NCBI GenBank assembly: GCA_029974985.1
Contig: JARKQC010000154.1
Location: 44,670-108,669 of the forward strand
Length of the DNA stretch: 64,000 nucleotides
DNA from: Bacteroidota bacterium
GTDB taxonomy: Bacteria; Bacteroidota; Ignavibacteria; Kapaibacteriales; UBA2268
Reading direction: 5' to 3'
Shown in pieces: positions 1 to 7,711 of this stretch (the first letter of the stretch is position 1; the number at the start of each line of letters is the position of its first letter). The translations under genes and the position numbers were made by a program. The notes under the pieces are model-generated. The model worked only from the letters and a program-made list of their open reading frames with translations, ran no database searches and was not told the origin of the DNA.

Positions 1-427
1 ATTTATAAATGATTATTTAAAAACAAGAAAAATCATAATTCACTTAAAAAATATTTTTAAAGCGACAGTAAAATATCAAAGCGATTGATGTAGAAACTGT
101 CGCCCAAAAACAATGCCGGGGATTTTTCTTTTAAAATAAAATTTATATAATTTACATTTGAAAAAAATAATGCATTGTTTAACTTTTGAGCGGAATAATA
201 AATTTGAGTAATAAATAAAAAATATGCAAACTTGATAAAAAAATAAATTTTATAGTCTATTACCAACTTATGATAATATGAATATTTAGGATTCTTAATA
301 AAAAAAATTTCAAGCATAAAACAACATTTTAATTAACAAATTAATTTTTATCAAAATTAAATATAATTTTTCATAAAATCAAAATAAATTTATTAATTGG
401 AATTATTTATTGTAATTGATTTGCTTT
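1..427. other. AT-rich stretch without a supported gene
   Basis: This edge region is extremely AT-rich. One 86-codon minus-strand open frame (57-317) exists, but its composition (rich in F, Y, I, N, K) is what random AT-rich DNA gives, and no recognisable domain or ribosome binding site accompanies it. It may be the eroded end of a gene lying off the window. I see no RNA gene, hairpin terminator or repeat here. Confidence 0.4.
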
Positions 428-1036
428 TTAATTAGATAAATATTTTATTTCAGTTGCAATTTCATTAATTACTTCTTTATTAAAAATTTCTTTTTTTTCT
501 CGATTTTTAATTGAATATATATAAAAAACTTTACCACCATAAATTTTTGTGAATTTTTTATGAGTTTTGTTTTGAATATTTTTTTCTTTAAAAATTTGTG
601 GTAATTGAGTCCCACTACCAAATGAAATAGGTTTAATTTGAAGACCTATGAATTTATCATTAATTTTTATAAAAAAATCAATATTATATAATCTATCCCA
701 TTCATCAGGAGCGGGTTCAATCTTTATCTTTAAAATTTCTTGAAGTTGTCCGTAAATAGTTTGAATTTCTGTAATATAACCGTCATAAGTTCGGTCAATT
801 ACAAGTTGAATAATATAATCAATACAATCTTGTTCAGTTATGTCAGAAATTTCAGCTTGAATTACTTCTGTAATTTTGGTATAAAGTTTTTTACCAAGTT
901 CAATTATATGTTCTTTAGGTTTTACATTACGGAAATAATACTCACGCCATTCATCAAGATTTTTAGGTGAGCATTTTCTTATTGATTCAGAAGTAGGTCA
1001 AATATTTCTTTTGAAATTTAGTTGGAAACGATTCAT
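428..1036 (-). pseudogene. MjaI-like type II restriction endonuclease, early in-frame TGA
   Basis: Reading the minus strand from an ATG at 1036 gives 12 codons, then TGA at 998-1000, then about 189 further open codons in the same frame to TAA at 428-430. The distal part has a nuclease-like core: DEWDRLYNIDFFIKIN followed by IGLQIKP, a D...QxK pattern of the PD-(D/E)xK kind that I associate with the MjaI (CTAG) endonuclease family. No ATG, GTG or TTG follows the stop for a long way, so re-initiation looks unlikely. It lies 22 bases downstream of a methyltransferase on the same strand, the usual restriction-modification arrangement. A TGG-to-TGA change (Trp13) is the simplest explanation. The family assignment is from memory of the motif; sequencing error or readthrough cannot be excluded. 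Confidence 0.7.
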
Positions 1037-1058
1037 TGCACTATTTAAAATCTACTCT

Positions 1059-2354
1059 TTAGCCATTATTTTTTTGTATAAGATTTAAAAATTTATCTTT
1101 ATATTTGAAATTAATATCTTTATCTACATAAACCAAACCATTTTTAATTAAATGAGCATTGATAAATGTTTTGTTTTCAAGGTAGAGATAGCAAAGCAAG
1201 TTGTTCTCGCTGTCGTGTTTTACGTTGTCGTATTTCAAAAACACTCGCTTACCTTTTGTTTTTTCAATCAGGAATGATGTTGCTTTTCCGTTAATTACCG
1301 GGTCTTCTTTTACTCCGAGAAGTTTTATTGTCAGGTCATTGCTCAAACGAATTTTTTCAGGGCTGATAACTTCCTTAACTGTAAAAAGCTCTTCTCTTTT
1401 TACTGAACCATTCTTGTCAATCTTCGAGCCGAATTGAAGTTTCTTTACATCAATTTTTTTGTCAAGGGTATGCGGGTCTTTGAAAATGTATGGCAGTTTT
1501 TGAATTTCCTTTTCAAAGTCGGTTTTCAATGTTTTTTGTTCTATAAATTCGTAAGTCGTTCCGTTTAGATCTTTTTGATGAACTTCTAATTTTTCTTTGA
1601 TGATTGGAATAAATTCAGGATTGATTTCATAGCCTACTGAATTTCTGTCTGTGTTTTTTGCTGCTAAGGCTGTTGTTCCACTCCCTGCGAATGGGTCAAG
1701 AACAGTTTCTCCAACAAACGAAAACATTTTGATTAGTCGTCTTGGCAATTCTTCGGGAAACATCGCAATATGTCCGCTCTGTCTTGCTCCTGTAAAATTC
1801 CAATGTCCTGCAAAAAACGTGTTCCATTCTTCGGCAGTAATTTTTGAAAACTCTTTTTGTTCTTTCGTTGGTTTAGGGCTGTCACCTAATTTTTTGAATA
1901 CAAGAATAAATTCATAATCTAATTTCAAAATCCCGTTTCTTGGATAGGGATAAGAACCCATTTGAACGCCACCGCCTGTAGTGTTGGAAGTCGTAACCTT
2001 TTGCCAAATGATTGCACCCATATAGTCAAATCCGATGTTCTCACAGAATTTGATTATTTCTTCACGAATAGGAATTACCTTGTAACGCCCATAATAAACG
2101 GCACGGGCAAATTGGTCGCCAATGTTTACACACAATCTGCAACCGTTGTGAAGAGTGCGGTAGCACTCTTTCCAAACCAAATTCAGGTTGTTGATGTAAT
2201 TCTCGTAACTGTCGTGAAAACCGATTTGGTTGTCAGATCCATAGTCTTTTAACTGCCAATAGGGTGGCGAAGTAATAGCCAAATGCACCGAATTGTCTGG
2301 CAATTCAGACATTTTCCTACTATCTCCATTTATTATTTTATGATGAGTTCTCAA
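1059..2354 (-). CDS. Type II DNA methyltransferase (probable N4-cytosine, CTAG type) with C-terminal SNase-like domain
   Basis: The protein has 431 residues. The catalytic motif SPPYWQLKDYG is near residue 29 and the AdoMet motif DPFAGSGTTALAAKN near 219, so motif IV precedes motif I (beta-class order); SPPY favours cytosine-N4 methylation. Residues ~325-428 do not belong to the methylase fold: KLLGV near 340, then KGKRVFLKYD and a C-terminal INAHLIKNGLVYVD resemble a staphylococcal-nuclease (SNase/TNase) OB-fold. The catalytic Arg/Asp/Glu positions of SNase appear replaced (KLLGVKEDP instead of RLLxxDxPE), so this domain is probably non-catalytic. It is the partner of the broken nuclease downstream. 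Its base composition is clearly higher in GC than the nuclease gene. Confidence 0.85.
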   Translation of the reverse strand: MRTHHKIINGDSRKMSELPDNSVHLAITSPPYWQLKDYGSDNQIGFHDSYENYINNLNLVWKECYRTLHNGCRLCVNIGDQFARAVYYGRYKVIPIREEIIKFCENIGFDYMGAIIWQKVTTSNTTGGGVQMGSYPYPRNGILKLDYEFILVFKKLGDSPKPTKEQKEFSKITAEEWNTFFAGHWNFTGARQSGHIAMFPEELPRRLIKMFSFVGETVLDPFAGSGTTALAAKNTDRNSVGYEINPEFIPIIKEKLEVHQKDLNGTTYEFIEQKTLKTDFEKEIQKLPYIFKDPHTLDKKIDVKKLQFGSKIDKNGSVKREELFTVKEVISPEKIRLSNDLTIKLLGVKEDPVINGKATSFLIEKTKGKRVFLKYDNVKHDSENNLLCYLYLENKTFINAHLIKNGLVYVDKDINFKYKDKFLNLIQKNNG

Positions 2355-2630
2355 ATTGCTCTATTAGTTTAAGCTGATTATAATATTAATTAAATGTCGT
2401 TTTAAACTATTATAAATTATTATTTGAAAAATTTTAATCTTTTAAAATATAGTTTTTGAATTATAATTTTCAGACGCAATTTTTAATTTAATATTTTCAA
2501 TAAAAATCACCCACTTTCTACCACTAATTTTAAAACTTTGATTTATCAATCTATTTTTAAAGATTTGATAATAAAAGTTAAATATGTTGATAAAAAATTT
2601 ATAAAAAAATATGTTAAATATAAAAATAAA
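2355..2630. other. Divergent intergenic region upstream of mraZ
   Basis: AT-rich spacer between the leftward methyltransferase and mraZ. The only structure I see is the sequence at 2508-2524, which on the minus strand reads GTGGT, five bases, GTGGGTG: a 10-base-spaced pair resembling the MraZ boxes found just before mraZ but in opposite orientation. It could be a second MraZ site or chance. No gene is visible. Confidence 0.4.
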
Positions 2631-2691
2631 TTTGCTATTAATTAGAAAAATTGTATTTTAGGTGTGTAAAAGTGGGTAAAAATGGGAAAAG
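2631..2691 (+). promoter_or_regulatory. mraZ promoter with three MraZ-box direct repeats
   Basis: A Bacteroidota-type promoter is visible: TTTG at 2631-2634, exactly 19 bases, then TATTTTAG at 2654-2661 (consensus TAnnTTTG, one mismatch). Immediately downstream are three direct repeats with a 10-base period: GTGTGTAAAA (2662-2671), GTGGGTAAAA (2672-2681) and ATGGGAAAAG (2682-2691). MraZ proteins are known to bind TGGG-type repeats spaced by about one helical turn ahead of their own operon. Overlap with the expected transcription start suggests autorepression (inference). Confidence 0.75.
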
Positions 2692-2734
2692 ATATTCCCG
2701 AATTTGCAAATACATTTATTTTAAGGTAGATACG

Positions 2735-3178
2735 ATGGCATTTTTTAAAGGACAGGAAATATACTCGATTGACAATAAAGGTCGTGTGAATATTCCCGCT
2801 AAAATGCGCAAAAGTATTTCGCCCGAGGCTAACGATACTTTTATTGTAACTCGTGGGCTTGATAAATGTGTGGTTGCATATCCGCTTGATGAATGGAAAA
2901 AATACGAAGAAAAATTTGTTGAATTAAATCAATATGATCCAAAAAATAGATTTTTCTTAACAAAAATTCTTCAATGGGCCGAAGACGTATCGCTCGACGG
3001 TCAGCAAAGAGTTTCAATATCAAAAAAATTATTAGACTTTGCTGGTATCGAAAATAAAGTAGTGATTGTTGGTATGGTGGACCATATTGAATTTTGGAAT
3101 CCCGAGAAATTCGAGGAATATCTAAGTCAATATGATGAATCTTACGAAGAAGTAGCGGCACGAGTAATGGTAAAATAA
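2735..3178 (+). CDS. mraZ: MraZ, transcriptional regulator of the division/cell-wall cluster
   Basis: From ATG 2735 the protein has 147 residues, the normal MraZ length, with two SpoVT/AbrB-like repeats: FKGQEIYSIDNKGRVNIPAK in the first half and EDVSLDGQQRVSISKKLLDF in the second. A longer frame from 2651 exists, but it would run through the operator repeats, so I chose the ATG preceded by AAGGTAGA at 2723-2730. MraZ is a DNA-binding protein that represses its own operon. The stop codon directly abuts the GTG start of rsmH, so both genes are translated from one message. Confidence 0.93.
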   Translation: MAFFKGQEIYSIDNKGRVNIPAKMRKSISPEANDTFIVTRGLDKCVVAYPLDEWKKYEEKFVELNQYDPKNRFFLTKILQWAEDVSLDGQQRVSISKKLLDFAGIENKVVIVGMVDHIEFWNPEKFEEYLSQYDESYEEVAARVMVK

Positions 3179-4132
3179 GTGAGCAAGAAAGCAAAAAAAA
3201 GTAAAATCGAAAAATTGGATTATAAGCCTATTGAGTATGATTATCACTTGCCTGTAATGCTCGAAGAATGTTTAAATTTTTTAGTTCTTTCAAATAAAGC
3301 AACAATTATAGATGGCACTCTTGGCGGTGGTGGGCATGCAGAACTTATCTTATCAAGACTCGGTTCTGGGGGGAATTTGGTCGCGTTTGATAAAGATAAA
3401 AACGCTATTGCGTATTTTGAGAGGAAGATTCAAAGCAATTTGAATAAAGAAGCCACTCCGAAAGTAACATTATATAATGAATGCTTTAGTTCAATCTGCG
3501 GAAAAGCTGAGTACGACGGAAAAATTGACGGAGTTCTCCTCGATTTGGGCGTTTCCTCAAGACAGCTTGACTCCGATTCCATCGGACTTAGCTATCGCAT
3601 TGACTCTCGTCTCGATATGAGGTTCGGTAGCGATGGAATGCCAGCTTATGAAATTATTAACAAGGCAGACCCCGTAGAAATCAAGAGGATTCTTCGCGAC
3701 TATGGCGAGGAACCAAAAGCTGGAATTATTGCACGGCGAATAGCAGAACGTCGCCGTGCAATACCTCTTGAAACAACATTCGACCTTAAAAATATTGTCG
3801 AAGAATTAGTATCACCACCACAAAGATTTAAAACTCTTTCACGCGTTTTTCAAGCCTTTCGTATTGCTGTAAATAAAGAATTAGAGACATTAGAAACTGC
3901 TCTACATTGCTACGCTAAAATGCTTGCTCCAAAGGGACGAATAGTCGTTATGTCGTATCATTCACTCGAAGATAGAATTGTTAAAAATATTTTTAGAGAA
4001 TATTCAAAATCAGGTGAAAATCCCGCAATTTTAAAAATTCTTACTAAACAGCCAATTATAGCAAAAGACGAGGAAATCATAAAAAATCCTCGTGCGCGAA
4101 GTGCAAAATTAAGAGTTGCCGAAAGATTGTAG
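3179..4132 (+). CDS. rsmH: RsmH, 16S rRNA (cytosine-1402-N4)-methyltransferase
   Basis: A protein of 317 residues starting at GTG 3179, directly after the mraZ stop. It contains the family signatures: HLPVMLEECL near the N-terminus, the AdoMet loop DGTLGGGGHAE (~residues 42-52), DGVLLDLGVSS (~120), a FRIAVNKELE segment, and YHSLEDRIVK near 262. It methylates C1402 of 16S rRNA in the decoding centre. In most bacteria ftsL and ftsI follow; here the run stops and a restriction-modification locus starts 98 bases later. Composition is less AT-rich than the genes that follow, fitting an old chromosomal gene. Confidence 0.95.
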   Translation: MSKKAKKSKIEKLDYKPIEYDYHLPVMLEECLNFLVLSNKATIIDGTLGGGGHAELILSRLGSGGNLVAFDKDKNAIAYFERKIQSNLNKEATPKVTLYNECFSSICGKAEYDGKIDGVLLDLGVSSRQLDSDSIGLSYRIDSRLDMRFGSDGMPAYEIINKADPVEIKRILRDYGEEPKAGIIARRIAERRRAIPLETTFDLKNIVEELVSPPQRFKTLSRVFQAFRIAVNKELETLETALHCYAKMLAPKGRIVVMSYHSLEDRIVKNIFREYSKSGENPAILKILTKQPIIAKDEEIIKNPRARSAKLRVAERL

Positions 4133-4230
4133 AAAAAATTAAACCTAATAAAGAATATTCTAATTTTTTTTATATAGTAAAAATTATTATTTTAGCAATA
4201 ATTGATTTATTCAAATTCCTTTAATATAAA

Positions 4231-5169
4231 ATGCAAACATTATTCGAAAAAGCAGAACAAAAAATAATAAATTCTACAAGGATAATTACTAATAATTTAA
4301 ATGATTTAAATGGTAAACAATGGGTCTATAGTACGAGTTCTATTGAAAGTTTTGTATCTACTTTTGATGAAAGAGAATTTAATAAATTTATTGTTGAATT
4401 GATTGAAACTAAGTATTCTACTAATGGTAAAGATAGTTACGCTCATCATATACGTAAAATTCATCCAAGTCCAAAACCACCTCAACTTATGCAAAAATTA
4501 ATAAATTTTTTTTCTAAAGAAAATGAATTAGTATTTGATCCATTTTGCGGTGTTGGTGGTACTTTATTAGGGGCTACTTTGGCTAATAGACGTGCTATAG
4601 GTATAGATTTAAATTCTATTTATTTAGAAGTATATAAAGAATCTTGCAATTATCTTAATTTAACAAGTGAGGTTACTTTTAATTACAACTCAAAAAATTT
4701 AAATGAAATTGATGAATTAAATAACGTTGAATTTGATTTAATACTTACTGATCCGCCTTATGGAAATATGATGGCAAGAAAAAAAACTGGTGAAGCAGTA
4801 AAAAAGAAACTTGATACTTCACCAACACCATTCAATAATACAAATGAAGATATTGGAAATTTAGAATTAGATTTATTTTTAAATGAATTGAAAGAAATAA
4901 TCGAAATATCTGTTAAAAAGTTAAAAAATAAACGATATTTATTATTATTTATAAAAGATTTTCAGCCAAAGCCAGAATATCATGGAATGCTTCATTATGA
5001 TATTATGAGAAAATTAATTGAAATAAAAGAGCTTTATTATAAAGGTATGAAAATATGGTATGATAGAACAATAAACCTATATCCTTATGGTTATCCTTAT
5101 GCTTACGTTGGTAATCAATTGCATCAATATATATTAATATTTAGAAAAGAATTACATAAAAAATATTAA
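4231..5169 (+). CDS. DNA adenine methyltransferase (DPPYG type), first of a pair
   Basis: A protein of 312 residues. The AdoMet motif FDPFCGVGGTLLGATLAN is near residues 101-118 and the catalytic motif LTDPPYGN near 172-179, the order I then IV. An upstream segment, HHIRKIHPSPKPPQLM, resembles the region preceding motif I in DNA and tRNA methylases of the TRM11-like/type II group. DPPY indicates N6-adenine methylation. Its TAA stop overlaps the ATG of the next methyltransferase by one base, and a broken nuclease follows. Two separate adenine methyltransferases usually accompany nucleases with asymmetric target sites, one enzyme per strand (inference). The region is conspicuously AT-rich, suggesting acquisition. 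Confidence 0.85.
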   Translation: MQTLFEKAEQKIINSTRIITNNLNDLNGKQWVYSTSSIESFVSTFDEREFNKFIVELIETKYSTNGKDSYAHHIRKIHPSPKPPQLMQKLINFFSKENELVFDPFCGVGGTLLGATLANRRAIGIDLNSIYLEVYKESCNYLNLTSEVTFNYNSKNLNEIDELNNVEFDLILTDPPYGNMMARKKTGEAVKKKLDTSPTPFNNTNEDIGNLELDLFLNELKEIIEISVKKLKNKRYLLLFIKDFQPKPEYHGMLHYDIMRKLIEIKELYYKGMKIWYDRTINLYPYGYPYAYVGNQLHQYILIFRKELHKKY

Positions 5170-6227
5170 TGAGATTTATTGGTAATAAAGAAAATTTGGT
5201 TGAAAAAATATATCATCTACTTGACATTAGAAAGATTAAAGGTAAGTCAATATTTGATGTATTTTCTGGTACAGCAAGTGTTAGTAAATATTTTAAAAAA
5301 TTGAATTACAAAGTTATTTCTGCCGACTTATTATATTTTTCTTATGTATTACAGCGTGCTTATATATGTAATAATATAAATAATAATTTTTCTAAATTAC
5401 TTAAAGAATTGCCAAAAAGTAATAATTCGTTGTTTGTTTCTCCGCTTGAATTAATCATAAATTACTTGAATACATTACCTCTAATTGAAGGTTTCATTTA
5501 TCAGAATTATACACCTCTTGGTTCATCAAAACTTAATATTCCAAGAATGTATTTTAGTAATGAAAATGGTAAAAAGATAGATACAATTAGAATACAAATA
5601 GAAAAATGGAAAATTGATGATCTAATAAATGAAAATGAATATTTTATTTTATTAGCTTGTCTTATAGAAACTGTACCTTATTATGCAAATATATCTGGTG
5701 TATTCGCAGCATTCCAAAAAAATTGGGATTCAAGAGCATTAAAATCTTTAAATTTAAGACTAATAGAAAATATAATAAACAAACACGAAAATTTATGTTA
5801 TTATGGTAATTCAATGGATTTAATAAAATCACTTGAAGCAGATATATTTTATTTAGATCCACCTTATAATGAAAGACAATATGCCCCAAATTATCATATA
5901 CTTGAAACTATTGCTAAATATGATTACCCAGAAATTTATGGTATATCTGGGATGCGTGATTATACTAATCAGAAGTCAAATTTTTGTAATAAAGAAAAAG
6001 GTTTTGAAGAATTAAAATATATTATTGAAAATGGAAAATATAAAACTCTTATAATGAGCTATAATACTGAAGGTATAATTCTAAAAGAAAATATAATTGA
6101 GCTTATGAAAAATAACGGTGAATTTGAATTAATTGAGTTCGATTATTTACGTTTCAAAAGTAATAGTAATGGTGTTAATAAGAATAAGAAATATATTCAA
6201 GAACAATTATATATATTGAGAAGATAA
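5169..6227 (+). CDS. D12-class N6-adenine DNA methyltransferase, second of a pair
   Basis: A protein of 352 residues. The N-terminus MRFIGNKENLVEKI and the motif DVFSGTASVSKYFK (~residues 27-40) are those of D12 (Dam/DpnM-like) adenine methyltransferases; the catalytic YLDPPYNERQY lies near 228-238, after a long target-recognition region. It probably modifies the second strand of an asymmetric recognition site. It is joined to both neighbours by one-base TAATG overlaps, so the three genes form one translationally coupled unit. The frame is full length, with no sign of damage, unlike the nuclease that follows. Confidence 0.88.
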   Translation: MRFIGNKENLVEKIYHLLDIRKIKGKSIFDVFSGTASVSKYFKKLNYKVISADLLYFSYVLQRAYICNNINNNFSKLLKELPKSNNSLFVSPLELIINYLNTLPLIEGFIYQNYTPLGSSKLNIPRMYFSNENGKKIDTIRIQIEKWKIDDLINENEYFILLACLIETVPYYANISGVFAAFQKNWDSRALKSLNLRLIENIINKHENLCYYGNSMDLIKSLEADIFYLDPPYNERQYAPNYHILETIAKYDYPEIYGISGMRDYTNQKSNFCNKEKGFEELKYIIENGKYKTLIMSYNTEGIILKENIIELMKNNGEFELIEFDYLRFKSNSNGVNKNKKYIQEQLYILRR

Positions 6228-7615
6228 TGACAAATACACTTTGGATATTAACAGAAGAAAGACCTAAAGCAGAAGTTTTGCGTATCATTTTTACAAAATT
6301 TCTTCAAGATTATAACTATACTGGTTTTATTGATAATTTGAGAATTTTACCAATTTTAGATAATGAAAAATTTTGTTTTAAATATGAAATAATCGGGTTT
6401 AGATGCAATAAAATAAACAGAATTTATTTAAAAATTGTTACTGGAAACTCGAGTTTTATTGATTATCTTCTTTTCTATCAAGATACGGAACCAAATTGTG
6501 ATGATGCGCCAATTTATGCTATTGAAGTTACCAAGACAGATGATAAGGAGAGTAGAAATACTGGTGTTTTTCAAAGATGTATAAAATTTGTTTTTGCCAA
6601 ATTTTATTTTCCTAATGCAAAATTGATTATGCTTTATGATTAACAAATAGAGCAGAAAAACCAACCAACAGATACAAATATTTTTGGTACAAAATTACTA
6701 TTAACTTTTGGAGTTGATATTTTAGGTAAAAAGTTAGATGCAGAAATCTTTCAACCATTCCATACTATAGAGGAAATTATTTTATTTAAAAAAAATATGA
6801 GAAAGGCACCGGAAACTAATGTCCCAATTTTACTTACTAAACGGAAGAATCAAATTGAAGTTTCTGGAAGATTAATAAAAAATAATACTTTGTCATATGA
6901 TCCAAATATTGGTGCTTTGTTAATTATATCAGCTGTACTTCGTAAATTAGGTTGGAATAAAAAAATTATCATAACTCAACATGGATTGAAACAACAATAT
7001 ATAGGTAAGAGAAATAAATTTATTCAAGTTGCAAATTTGCTAAATATTTCATTAGAAAGTTTAAATTTACCTAAAATTGAGTTGGATAATAAATATTGGC
7101 ATTACGAAACTGAAGGTGAAAAATTAGGTACAATTTTCATTCATATAGTAGTAGAAAGTTTTACTAACGGTTATTCTATTTTTGAAAACCATGCGGGCTG
7201 TGAAAAAGGATACTTCATAACAAAAGAGGGTGAAAATTTACCTCTGGCAAAGTATAAAGATAGAGCTAAATATAAACAAGGTGATAAATCACAAATTATT
7301 CATATTCCAGATTTAATATTAATTGATTTTGGTCGCTCCGAAATAATTAATATAGAAGGTAAAAAATATAAATTTAGAAATTTCGGTATTCAAGATTTGA
7401 ATAATTACGACTATATTGAGAAAGAATATATTAATAAATATTATCCAAAATTTAAAATAATTAGAACTGTTGTTTTATTCGGTGGTCTTGATAAGCAGAT
7501 TGTTGAGATTGAAATTGGTTTTCTTCTTAATGAAGAAGGATATTTAATTTTAGGTGTAAAAGCTCCAAAATTATTTAAAAGTGCAATTAAAAATCTATTA
7601 GATTTTTGGAATTAA
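6227..7615 (+). pseudogene. Type II restriction endonuclease (PD-(D/E)xK), interrupted by one TAA
   Basis: The frame starts at ATG 6227 and runs 138 codons to TAA at 6641-6643. It then continues in the same frame without another stop to 7615, giving a 462-codon gene with one internal nonsense codon. The distal part contains HIPDLILID followed by INIEGKKY (residues ~358-380), a clear PD...ExK nuclease core. The start overlaps the stop of the D12 methyltransferase by one base. Continuity of frame and of sequence character across the stop argues for one former gene rather than two. A TTA-to-TAA change is the simplest route. A second polypeptide could start at ATG 6797, but I see no good ribosome binding site. 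The specificity is unknown. Confidence 0.8.
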
Positions 7616-7711
7616 GTAATAAAATTATTCTAGTTTGAATCATTCTATAGAATTAATTATTAATTTTGCTAATAAATAAATTACTTTTTTCATATTTCTT
7701 ATGGATTTCTT

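Noticed and set aside
57..317. 86-codon minus-strand open frame at the left edge
   Set aside because: Composition is what AT-rich random sequence gives, with no binding site, domain or partner; it may be an eroded gene end, but nothing supports a call.
2651..2734. Longer mraZ start upstream
   Set aside because: This 28-codon extension runs through the promoter -7 element and the MraZ boxes; ATG 2735 has a ribosome binding site and gives the family length.
428..7615. Stop-codon reassignment as the explanation for the two broken nucleases
   Set aside because: The internal stops differ (TGA and TAA), while dozens of other genes here end normally with TAA, TAG and TGA at the right lengths.
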